NCBI GenBank assembly: GCA_003260075.1
Contig: QLIY01000458.1
Location: 1 to 64,000, forward strand
Direction: 5' to 3'
Origin: Phallusia mammillata
Taxonomy: Eukaryota > Chordata > Ascidiacea > Phlebobranchia > Ascidiidae
DNA: 64,000 nt
Shown one piece after another: positions 13,894 to 24,211 of the stretch. The notes beneath the pieces were generated by a model. That model did no database searches. It was not told the DNA's origin and worked only from the letters and a program-made list of their open reading frames with translations. The translations under genes were made by a program, and so were the position numbers. How positions within the stretch are numbered: the stretch's first letter is position 1; each line of letters opens with the position of its first letter.

Positions 13894-16800
13894 GTTTTGT
13901 CACCAGCTGCATTGATAAGACCTTATAGGTCCACCTAGTGTGCACTGTCTGCAGTGGGTTTTGTTTGGGGGGGGGGAAGTTTGTCACCAGCTGACCTTAT
14001 AGGTCCACCTAGTGTGCACTGTCTGCAGTGGGTTTTGTTTTTAACTTTACTTTATTATTTCGCGCAGAAATCGGCGAGTTGAAAGTTCAAAGGTTACGCT
14101 ACCACGGCAAGATGCCGCATCTCCCGCTTCAAACGGAAGTTAACCGGACAATCGCCGCCAAAATGTCTTGTCCCATCACAATCCATAAACCATCGGATAT
14201 TCCTTGTTTCGTCGCAGGTTTGTTTGTTTGTGTTTCTGACGTAACAATAAGTTCATAGTAAGAGACCCCGTCGAAACCCACATCGTCCACGTCACAGATA
14301 TGGCTTGAATGGGTCCGTTGTCGAACTGCATGTAGCAAAGCAAACTGGAGTAAACGAAAAAACAAAATTTTATTGCTTGGGATCAGTTTAATTTGTTTTG
14401 TCTTAAAGTTTTTACGTTGGTGACTTCAATTAAGTCCGAGCCATACGATTTCATTTTGTGGCCGCTCGTTTTTTTCTCGGGACTTGTTTTATGAACGATT
14501 TGTTAAACAAAAATTTGAAAATAGAGTTATTAAAATCCACTTTGGGCTTTATACTCGGAATGGCACCGAATTTAAAACCTGCGAAAATTTATTGGAAAGC
14601 TTGTTAAGATGTATCTTATTCGAATAAATCAAAGTATTGCAATCCCAAAGTTTGAACGTTTAGCTTCAAACTTGTATTATGTCATTGCATTAAACTTATA
14701 TATACTGACCTTTTTTATTTCAGGTGATTCTCGTGTTAATGAAAACAGCGCCCTCACTACCCAACACACGATATGGATGATTAAGCACAACCAGATTGCG
14801 AAGGAACTAAAGCGTATCAACCCAGATTGGGAAGGTTCACTCATATTTAAGGTGAAAAATCGTTGCAGGGAATATTTATAACTACAAAGCACAGACATAA
14901 GAAATGTCTGATATCCGATGATAACTTCAGTTAAAATTACAGAGGTCTAACTTTCGGTGTTCAAAGTAGGGTTTTTTTTACATCATGTGGTCGAAATTGG
15001 TGAATATTTGTAATTACATCGGAGCACAGTTTGAGCATTTTGTTAACGAAACCGCAAACACTTAAAACCGGTTTTACACGTTTTAAAATAAAAAGCTACT
15101 ATTTTACTCATTATTGATCTAATACAGCAAGGTTCGCCAAACAAAGCGGTTGCTTGACTGTAAAAATAACAAAAGTTTTTTATTTAAAATGTCCAAAGAT
15201 GTGACCAAAAGAAATAAAACGTAAAATTATATTTTACAGACGACGAGATCGATCGTAACAGCTTTGCAGCAAATTGTCACCTACCAACATTTCCTACCTG
15301 CTGTGCTCGGAAAGAAAAACATGAAACGGTTCCAACTTTCTCTTCTCGAACAGGTGAGCAGATAAACAACAACGCGTTAGTGACGTCACAATTACGATTA
15401 GCTTTCAAATATGACGTCATCACATTTTGTGAGATCCACTGAAAAATGTTAAAATGCTGTCAAATAACAAACAATGATCAGATATTTTGTTTAAAAAAAT
15501 AGTGAGATGGCCACGCATTGTGTTCGCGAAGGTGTTGGTTTAAAACCCGTCCTCGTATTGTTTGTCAAAGAGTAGCTTAAGCATTGCTTGTATAAGCTTA
15601 TCGTGTCCACAAAGTTTGGTATTAATTGGCCTAACTACCATAAAAAAATTAAAGTGACCACTGCTTCAAGGTAGAACTACTAACACTGAGCTTCACCTTT
15701 GGCCCGACCTGAGAAGGGGGGGGGGGTAACTATAAAGCACAGACATAAGAAATGGGCTAACTTTCGTTGTTCAAAGTAGGGGGTGTGTTTTTTACATAAT
15801 GTGGTCGAAATTGGTGAATATTTGTAATTACATCGGAGCACAGTTTGANGGTCGGGCCAAAGGTGAAGCTCAGTGTTAGTAGCTCTACCCTGCTTCAACT
15901 TGTACGTCACACTAGCGGTCATATTGCGATAAGACACAACAGGTCGAAATGGTGTCCATTGCATGCAGCAAACCTTTCAAAATAAACCTAATTTCAACTT
16001 TTCCACTTTTTACCCAGGGTTTCTGGTACGGTTACGATTCCACGCACGATGCAACTGTTGCTAATGCATTCGCAGCGTCCGCCTTCAGGTTCGGTCATAG
16101 TATGATCACAAACAAATTATCCAGACCTACAGCGTCCTGGGATCAAGAACACGGTTACACCATGGATCTCAAAAACATGTAAGTACCTTTCGTAAACCCC
16201 TTATATGTTCTAGAATGTAGATTTTGCATTTAAAACACAAATGGATTTTCTTTATTCAATATAAAGCACCGACCTATCAATTTATAAGTAAGATGCAGAC
16301 AGTGCACAATGTTTCGACTTATAAGATCTCATCAGTGCAGCTGGTGATGAGACATAAGCCGTCTTGGCTAGTGTATCCGGTTCTGCGAGTCAAAATAGTG
16401 TGTACTGGCTACAACTAGTTTACGATTTTGATATCCAAGTTAGGGAATAAAGTATTAAAAATTCAACATACTTACAGCTTCTTCAACTCTGAGCCAATCT
16501 TGAACATGTCGACGGGCGGAATGAGCTCGGTTGCCCGCGGATTTCTCAAGGACAGCGCGATGAAAGTCGACACGACCATAGTGGACGACTTGACAAACTT
16601 TCTATTCGCAGAACCAGGTTTGCTACTAATTTTAAATAGCAGTTTTTTTTAATTTGACTAAGATACTGCTGGTGCCAAAATCGCGAAATATACAACATAT
16701 AAGGACGAAAACACAGTGTTGTATGCTCCTTACTGACCTCTAGCTGGAACAGACGAACAATTCATTTAGCTGGAAGTTGACTTTTACTGATTGCTTAAGT

Positions 16801-19800
16801 ACGATGGATTGCGCCAGAAAGGTTATGGGGTTCTTATCATGTCTTGGTAATTAGTGTTTCCCTGAGCAAAAACGTGAACGTCATTGCTTCAATACAGTGA
16901 AACCGATTTGGTTGGACTTATTAAAAACCACCAACACCTAGATAATTGCGCATACCACATTTAGGCGTTGCCCACCCCCGAGGATAAAAAAAATAAACAA
17001 AACAAATTTGTGCTATTTTAAATAAGAAATCCTAATATTCTCTATTTTACAAACTTTAACATGCAAACGTGTCAGGTCGCTTCGGTCTTGATCTGATGGC
17101 CATCAACATTCAGAGAGGACGCGATCACGGTTTGCCTTCCTACAACGAGTGGAGGAACTTCTGTGGATTGAAGAAAGCAACAAGTTTCGACGACCTCATG
17201 GAAATCGAACCTCGACACAGAGTTGCATTTAAAAAACTTTACAGGTAAAAACGAGAATAGTTATTTGAAAGTTTTATAGTGGTTTTAGAAAAATAGAACT
17301 ATATTTGTGCAAGTTTTTTTTTGTTAATAAAAGTACAGTGGGATGATTTAAATTTAGTGCTTCCCAACATTATGTAGAAACAGACTTGTTTTGTACATTC
17401 ACCTTTTCCACTAGTTCGATTACATAATTTTTAAAACTCTTCTCAAAAATATTTACAGTTTTGGCATTCGCAGGCCCTCCTTACAGACCCCTCCGGGTGT
17501 CCGATACCTCAGTTTGTAACCGCATAGTTACATATCCAATTTACCCAGCTTTATATGCGACCAATTGTCACATTTGTTATCTAGTGATACCACATAAATT
17601 AATCGAAAATTAGTATGTGATGCTGCATGCAATTAAACGGAACATGCGATTAACCAGACTTGCATCGAAACAAACAAAATCACCAAGGCTGTTTTATAAA
17701 TAAGTCGGTTGGAAAACGCTTTATTAAGCGTATAACTGCATCAAGTCCACAAGGGTTTTTAAATTACGCAAACCAAGTCTAAGCAGCAAATACGATAACT
17801 TCTTTATGAAGTTAGCTTGTATACTAAACTGAACCTTTCAATATGTTTGAATCAGTCTGTGTTTTTCGTTATGCAATGTAATAATCAGTTGGGACGATTT
17901 CTGTGTAAGCACGGTTTTCAACTTAGCTTGGTGCCAATTAATAGTAAAGTAAATCCCATTTTTTTACACAGTGACGTCAACGACATTGACCTGTTCATCG
18001 GTGGAGTAGCGGAGCGTCCGGAGGATGATGGGGCGGTTGGTCCAACTTTCGCTTGCATCATCGCTCACCAGTTCCGCGATATTAAGAAGGGGGATCGGTT
18101 CTGGCACGAAAACGGGGGAATCTTCCAGTATTTCACTGAAGGTGAGAATTGTTTGAATGGAACATTAGTGTTGCATGCATTGCAAAAACACTGAGTCATT
18201 AAACCTGTTTCACCGGTATATACTGGTTAATCGCAATCAGGTCATTTGGGAAATCCGCTTAATCGGCTTCGCGAATTCAAAATATTGTCATCCATTTGTT
18301 TAGGAAATAAATTGGTTAAATGCATTTCGCCTAATCAGGACAAAACGCCGGGCAAATTGGATTAACCTGTTTTGTCTGTATTAAATGACATCATAAATTC
18401 CATACAAAATCATCTTAAGCATCTAAGGCTTTCAAAAAAGGTAGTACGTCATTAATTTCCACGTCACCATTTATGTCGCAAACACTTTTACCATAAATTG
18501 ACACAAACAAATCCTGGAACAACCGCTAAACTTCGTTGTTTTACTCGCAGACCAACTTGCGGCTCTTCGTGTCACCGGATATTCGAGAGTTCTCTGCGAC
18601 ATCTCACACGATATGCTGACACTGCAGGCTCATCCGATGAAAGTCGAGTCACATGACAACCCGCGACTTCCGTGCGAGCAGTTTCCGCGTCTCAACCTGG
18701 AAGCTTGGAGGGACGGAGCACCGGTTCACTATCATGCTGACGGACGGGAGAATGTGGAGAAAGGTGAGATAAAGAAATAGAGAGAGGGTGGGGAGAAAGA
18801 GAGTGAAATAAGAGATGGTGTTGTTGTGTAAAGAGTGTTTCGAATAGCTAGCACGGGCCTAAGTTTTTTCATGGTTGTTTTGTCAATGCTTTAACTTCAG
18901 TATCTATATCAGTTGTGCAGCGCTTAAATAGGGCCTCAGGTCGTTGTTTCTACACTTGTTCTTAAAATTTTTGTCTTTACTATCTCTGAGAATAACTAGA
19001 AAAATTTAACTTTGAAAATAGAATGAATTACCAACTATGACTAGCAAACTTCAATTTTTGTCAGACTCTGAATGGACACGTTGGTTTCCGGCATCCACTA
19101 GAGGCGATGTTCAGCTAACCCGAGCAGAAACGCTGAGTCATCTGATAGGTCATCGTCGTGATGAGGTTTGCAACCAGGTTTTGGACACTGAGGAGCGTCG
19201 GGTAAACGGAAGGTTGCAGGTTCGATTCCAGTGCCCACCAGGTCTCATCAAGGCTTCAGATTTTCCACCAATCGAGTCAGATGAAGGTAAAACTGTTTTT
19301 ATTGGAGCACGTTAAAAAGACGTGGCAAATAACATGCTATAATGAAGTTTCGTGCATATTAAACAGATCTATGTGTAGTGTTCTAAAGATCATGATAATG
19401 ATGACAATATTTTTCCGGAAATATATCCGGTTAACAAACTGGGATGTGTCAGTGGCGTCGATGGCAGATTATGGTATAAAAGCAAAGAGCCTGCCCATAA
19501 TTTGTGCAGTAAACCAGTACGGTATAAAAGGTTCAACTAAAATTACTCTTATAGGGGAAGTGGTTTCAAATGAAATTTAGACATTTATCAACAAACCCCG
19601 TTTAAAATTTGATTCCAGGATAACTTTACAACATTTGGTTGTGGACTTTTACTTGATAATTTTATGCCACAGATTCATTTAAATGCCTTTTACCTAGCCA
19701 GTATTTACAAGTTTTTTTTCTAATTTCCTCAGTGTTTTGGAGCGAGTGGGTTGACAACTCGACGCCATCCAGCGGAAATTCGAACGACGACGAACTTCGA

Positions 19801-22752
19801 CTTGCAGATAAACCGATTTGCTTCAAACCTCTCGCAATACAAGTTCAAACCACTGATGGGGTGAGAAAGAAAAAATTAGTTTGACGTTTTCCATAAATTT
19901 TCTGTATTTTACACAGTTATATATGCCAAGCTTACAGTTACAGATCCAATGTGTTATGCTACCTTACTGATAATTACGAAACTGTTAAAGCGAAATATAT
20001 ATATGTATCAAAATCTTAGGGACGATTGACTTAATCTTTTCATAAACTTAAACGAATAGACACAAGGTTCATTATAGTCTTTATCCGCCAAGCAACGAAC
20101 TCGGAGATTCTATTTTTTAAGTTTAAAGAAACAAACTTGTAATTTTATTTTGTACACCGCTGTTTCGATGTCTTAATCAAGTCTCTTTTACTACAACAAA
20201 TAGCTGGAATAGAACGCAGAAACACAAATTGCTTTAAATTTTTTAACTGGAAGCCATAAAAATTTTGTTCAGGGAAAGCAAAGTGTGAATCCAAAAAAAA
20301 CATCGTTCTTATGACTTTAAAAGTGAAAAACAAAAGTTGTAAACGTTTTTAAATTCTCAGGTCCCTTCCAGTGAAACCGACGAAGTTTTCGCCGAATTTA
20401 GCCCCGATCAAGGATTCCTATGTAAGGGGATTCACCAGAACTCAGGTCGCTGTAGCGATTACAGAGTGAGATATTTGTGCAGAAAAGGAGAAGGTAAGTT
20501 TGGGAGATTATTTTTCTTTCAAATTTTGTGTTACTTGAGTTTTTTTTACGGGGTTCGAACCCAGGACACCCCCGGGGACGAATCCCAATCAGGTTTTTTA
20601 TGTCTGTGTATGGGTCAGGCGCGCCAGGCCATCCGGCCAAGTGAGTTAAATGTATTTCGCTTGGTGAAAGAACACACAGTGTGACAAAATAGCGCTAAAA
20701 CAATCACCAAGCCGGAAATAGCTGCGCAACGTTAAAATATTATGGAGCGCAAAAAGTGGAGGGCACAATTGGTGGATTATGGTTAAACGCGCTAAACCGT
20801 ATTATAAAGCGTTATGTGACAGAAGCTTACTTCCGCAAACCTTCAAGTCTAAAACATAACGAACTGCAGAAAGAGTTTGCGAAACGAAAAGTTTGGTAAT
20901 TAGACTTTTCCATATACTATGTTAACCTCGTGGTTGAAACGCATGAGTACTAATTTCTATCCCGATTTTATCTCTAGTATTCACATAATCAAACTTAAAT
21001 TTATCACGGAAACGGCAATTCAGGTTCTACGTTCACCACTTGCTGTTTTGTGAGAACTAAGTAGACATTACACACTTTAGTCATACAATATATTAGTATT
21101 AGTTGGTGAAAAGCTTTTGGTAAAGACAAGGAAAAGTGGGCGGAGTATAGGTAGATGAGCCCCGATTTATTTGACAGAAAACCTGCAACAAATTTGTGTA
21201 TTTTCAGACACAGACGCACCCACCACAACCAGCACAACACCAACTGCTACTTCGACATGGACCAAATGGATCAGCACCGACACTCCAGACTTGAACGGGG
21301 ATCTCGAGTACCTGTACCGAGCACGCCAAAAGGACCGAACGATCTGCAGGTACCATCATTTAACTAAATATAGTTTGTATTTTCTGACTCATTATCGTAA
21401 TTTCATCTCAAATACTTTTTACTTACACAAACAGAAATAAACTAAAGCATATAGTTTTAAAGGGGGGTCGAATTGTGGCTAAATCCTAAAGTACAAAAAT
21501 TAATGCGGAAAAAATAGATTTATCAAGGTTAAGTGACAACACTAAAGTGACGTGTATGGTCAACCCAGATTAATGCTGGTTTGATTCAAAGTCTAAAGGT
21601 GAAAAGTTCGACCCGACTTACAACCATAAACCACAGCATACAATACTGAAATCGTGTGCCCATTTTAAGTAAAGTTCTTTGTTAAAATTTTGATATTTCT
21701 AATTCGCCCCAATTCGTCCAGAATAAAACTTCTGTTTCTTTTTTCCAGACGTCCAATCGGTATCGAAGTTCGTACAGTCGACGGGAAAATCCCCGTATCA
21801 CAAACCAATGAGAAGATTCGTAGGAAGATTCCAGAAACCGGATTTCTATGTTACAACCGCGAACAAAGAGACGGAAAATGCAAAGATTACGAAGTTCGAT
21901 ACGAATGTCCTGGTAAGATGCAAACTGATTTCAGTGCGATTCTGACATAAAATGAATTGAGTTGGTGGGATTTTAAAATCGCCAACCGATATTTCGAAAT
22001 CATATCAATCAAATAATAAACGACATAAAGACCCACCTATAAACTATTCCCTACATTAACAAATAACTACAACACAGAACGTATAGGTCGCATATTTCTT
22101 AATCTGTTCTGAGAACGTATAAATTCTCAAATCGGATAAGGCCGGAAACATGTTTTGCAAAACACTGAACACATTTGCAGTTGGTATTTAATACTTGCTG
22201 GAAGCTTGTATAGACAGGCACACATCTCAAATCCACAGTGGACTTAACATGGGGCATTTAAGCGTCGTTCTTCCTGCCGAAAATAATAAAGTGTTTTGCT
22301 CTCTTGTTAATAAAACCGCAAAATGGTTGTGGCCAAAAAGTTTTTGTTAATTGTGGAATTAACTTTATCACTTGTTTTACGGCTGCATTAACCCTCTATT
22401 CCAAACCAGTTGCATTATCATGATTGTCTATTAATTCTAATTGTGTGTTATAAATGGTTTTTCAGTGACGTCATCGTCTTCGTCGACATCAGATTCGTCG
22501 TCATCAGGTTGGTAAATTTTTTTAAACAAAAATCAACTAAAAATAATTAAGCTTGTCGCTTCTTACGTCTATATGGGCTGTTATATTGTCATTAAAGATA
22601 AAATAGATTTAAAAAATTGTCGTACAAATAAATAAAAGAAATCACAACATCAATGTGTCTTTACGAACAAAATACAATGTCCTAACTAAAACCTTTTTTC
22701 GACAGATTATTTCAAGCGGAGGATATGTAGCCGATATAATTGCTGTCAGTAG
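8509..22752 (+). CDS. Secreted animal haem peroxidase with three C-terminal WxxW-type domains
   Basis: Exons: 8509-8566, 9161-9323, 11209-11376, 11895-12016 plus 12224-12256, 13410-13520, 14068-14217, 14724-14851, 15240-15353, 16018-16178, 16478-16617, 17076-17244, 17972-18141, 18551-18763, 19065-19286, 19733-19860, 20361-20493, 21208-21349, 21749-21912, 22466-22507, 22706-22752. Phases agree except between exons 2 and 3. Roughly 925 residues are visible. It opens with a signal peptide ([19 protein letters not shown]). The peroxidase domain shows [13 protein letters not shown] (distal His), [16 protein letters not shown] (catalytic Arg, haem-linking Glu), AFRFGHSMI (proximal His) and [12 protein letters not shown]. 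The three following modules each have W-x-x-W and end in patterns such as [10 protein letters not shown] and [10 protein letters not shown], typical of the mucin-2 WxxW family; a Thr-rich linker precedes the third. No membrane segment is seen, so it should be an extracellular peroxide-using oxidase. Oddities: Val replaces the Asp before the distal His; exon 4 is split by G runs; the exon coding the usual domain start is not found. Confidence 0.9.
9433..9600 (+). repeat. Haplotype duplicate of the peroxidase exon 2 3' end and intron
   Basis: After a G run the sequence repeats the last 25 bases of exon 2, its donor site and about 130 bases of intron (compare 9300-9432) with a handful of substitutions and a small insertion. 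It is a second allele placed in tandem, not a second exon. Confidence 0.75.
9688..9787 (+). CDS. Possible cysteine-containing peroxidase exon (uncertain)
   Basis: An acceptor at about 9691 opens a frame reading [20 protein letters not shown], followed by FTQC. A 23-base micro-exon candidate near 9584-9606 would join exon 2 to it in phase. The frame closes soon after without a strong donor. It does not look like the canonical peroxidase start (YR..G.CNN). It may be a real Cys-rich N-terminal segment or chance. Confidence 0.2.
10060..10700. repeat. Two copies of a dispersed short element in peroxidase intron 2
   Basis: The blocks 10060-10200 and 10505-10690 share a unit containing taacggcccaaa, aaaaagcgaca and cgtttcggcaaatgctcat. 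Reverse-complement or related copies occur at 35815-35880 and 22550-22590. This is a short non-autonomous repeat family. G runs at about 10034 and 10412 show that haplotype duplication also contributes. Confidence 0.55.
11553..11763. mobile_element. hAT-like terminal repeat fragments flanking a long G run
   Basis: At about 11557 CAGGGGTGGGCAAACTTTT followed by GGGCCGCA resembles the ends of hAT-type elements. At 11748-11763 there is the right end of another element, TTGAATCCCACCACTG, the same terminal repeat as the complete element at 23888-24068. The 53-base G run at 11628-11680 lies between them, so both elements are truncated here. Confidence 0.45.
11628..11680 (+). other. Run of 53 G: assembly junction
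   Basis: An uninterrupted G run between two unrelated truncated repeats. Treated as a gap or mis-join marker rather than genomic sequence. Confidence 0.8.
11802..11869 (-). repeat. tRNA-like pseudogene or SINE head
   Basis: On the minus strand, 68 bases start GGGCACG and end CGTGCAC, pairing at 6 of 7 acceptor positions. They contain an A-box-like TAGTGTAGCGG and a T-arm GTGTTCAAACC. The anticodon loop would be CTTAAAA on a stem of only about three pairs, too poor for a working tRNA. It lies in the intron before peroxidase exon 4. Confidence 0.45.
12017..12223 (+). other. G-run-bounded insertion inside peroxidase exon 4
   Basis: Exon 4 reads in frame through CFQVK and then meets a short G run. 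About 105 bases of AT-rich, intron-like sequence follow, then 91 G (12133-12223), after which the exon resumes in frame ([10 protein letters not shown]) to its donor at 12256. The coding continuity across the gap argues that the inserted piece is an assembly artefact, with a few codons lost. Confidence 0.75.
13803..13891 (+). other. Run of 89 G: assembly junction in peroxidase intron 5
   Basis: The run is followed by about 75 bases that are repeated again after the next G run at 13966 (the caccagctg ... gtctgcagtggg block). It marks a haplotype join. The minus-strand poly-proline frame here is meaningless. Confidence 0.8.
13896..14035. repeat. Copies of a dispersed element carrying the gtgcactgtctgcag end
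   Basis: Two haplotype copies carry ccttataggtc and gtgcactgtctgcag. The same family appears at 16283-16362, 47310-47360, 48755-48800, 56960-57035 and as a palindrome at 58931-59034. It is a miniature inverted-repeat type family. Confidence 0.55.
15670..15889. repeat. 40-base inverted repeat around a G-run insert in peroxidase intron 8
   Basis: The arms 15670-15709 and 15850-15889 are reverse complements with one mismatch (gtagaactac against the complement of gtagctctac). Between them lie a G run and about 120 bases that copy 14878-15030 from intron 7. An N at 15849 sits exactly at the right arm. The arrangement looks like a chimeric join rather than an element. Confidence 0.65.
20535..20645 (-). 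mobile_element. tRNA-derived SINE-like element in a peroxidase intron
   Basis: Read on the minus strand it starts with a tRNA 5'-like stretch (TTGGCCGGATGGCCTGG) and has a B-box GGGTTCGAACCCC about 70 bases later. The spacing is larger than in a functional tRNA, as in tRNA-derived repeats or a tRNA with insertion. Confidence 0.4.
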
Positions 22753-23887
22753 AAACTTCCACAACTTAATTGGTACCTCAGGCGAAAGCCGACAAGTTTT
22801 CGTCGATTCTCAGGCTCTTTGCTACAACGCATTTAGATCACCTACTCTCGCCTCATTATTGAAACGTGTCGTTTTGCGATTTGTGAGAATATAACGTTAT
22901 TTCTCGGCTGTGTAAAAAATATGTCTGTTTCGTTGTGTTGTGTCGTTTGCGTTGAACAAGTTTAATAAACACTTGAAATTGTACACAGTGACATCTGAAA
23001 AATACAGTCAGCCTGAAATGATACTGATACGTTTTATTTTTGATGTTACGTGACTTTTGCTAACCTGGCCAAAAAGTTTTGCGGTATGAGTCAGCACTCT
23101 ACAAAGCATCACTCACAGAAGTGATGAATTTCATTGGTGCTTACAATCATCCGATATAAATAATTAATTCGTCGCATCCATCTGCAAAAAACATTAAAAC
23201 TAGTTTAAATCGTTCTAAAAAATAACTCGATCTTGAAAATCCTAAAATTTGCTTTGTAGACTTTAAAAACAACTACAAAATGTTGGTGTCAAGTGCGCAG
23301 GGCTCATGGGATGTTTTGCTGCTGAATTGTTTTGCATTTCATCACGCCATGATGCTCGCCTACTTCGTGTTTTGCAGAAAAACGTGCAAATTACGATTAA
23401 ACTTGCGCTACCAATTTACTTTTAATTACAGACACGTTTGCCTCCAAATTAGGGTGTAAATGTTTATAGCTCGCTAACCTCGTTTGTGGACGAAATAACG
23501 TAGTTTCCGGCGCCTATAGAAGTTTTACTTTTAGAATTCGTGTGCAGCGGCTATGAAATTAAAACTGCAAAATCTTTATATTTCAAAGGCATTTTTAATG
23601 TGTTGGGACAATTATAGTCAACGACTGTTTAGAAAAATTGTATGCCCCTGTTTAAACTACTTAAACTGAACAGCATGCTTTGAAAGTTGGTGTAAAATGT
23701 ATTTTAAATATTATTTGGTTTCGATAAATATTTAATGAAAAAAATAGTGATGTGTAGTTTACTATTATACTACATGTCTTGTATTTACGAAATCGTAACT
23801 AAGTTTGTAACATGACAACACTAAAATAATAAGAGTATGCTTTTAAACAGATTGATGTTGTGTTATTTGTAGCTCTATACATATAAG
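22753..23887. other. Peroxidase 3' UTR and intergenic DNA
   Basis: A poly(A) signal AATAAA at 22964-22969 lies 212 bases after the peroxidase stop. The remainder up to the hAT-like element shows no gene. Confidence 0.6.
22964..22969 (+). terminator. Poly(A) signal of the peroxidase gene
   Basis: AATAAA at a suitable distance after the TAG at 22750-22752, followed by a GT-rich stretch just upstream and an A-rich one downstream. Confidence 0.5.
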
Positions 23888-24068
23888 CAGTGGTGGGATT
23901 CAGCTGGTTCGCACCGGTTCTATAGAACAATCTTACAAAATTTTATGAGATCAGCAAACCGGTTAGCATTACTGGTTGCTGTCAATGGACTTTCTGTAAC
24001 AGAACTGGCTGAAAAATATGACTTTTGTGATAGAACCGACTGACAATAAAATTTGAATCCCACCACTG
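23888..24068. mobile_element. Short non-autonomous hAT-like element (181 bp)
   Basis: The ends are inverted repeats: CAGTGGTGGGATTCAGC at the left and its counterpart ending GAATCCCACCACTG at the right. Internally it carries inverted GGTTCTATAGAAC-type motifs. It has no coding capacity. Flanks share catata but no exact 8-base target duplication. A second copy's right end is at 11748-11763. It lies about 140 bases before the start of the ankyrin-KEN gene and could overlap its promoter. Confidence 0.6.
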
Positions 24069-24211
24069 GACATATAATATATATACTACAAATTTACTCA
24101 AATAATATACTACAATTTAAGTTATTTCAATCTTATCCTTAAACTGAAACATTACCTGCATTTAAAATAATCATTTGTTTCCTGTTCAATAAATAGGAAA
24201 AGCAAACTAAC

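Noticed and set aside
13745-13987. Long poly-proline/poly-glycine open frames over the long G runs (also 11474-11819, 42864-43209, 48223-48615, 58968-59262)
   Set aside because: They exist only because the G run has no stop codon; flanks are intron or cut exon sequence.
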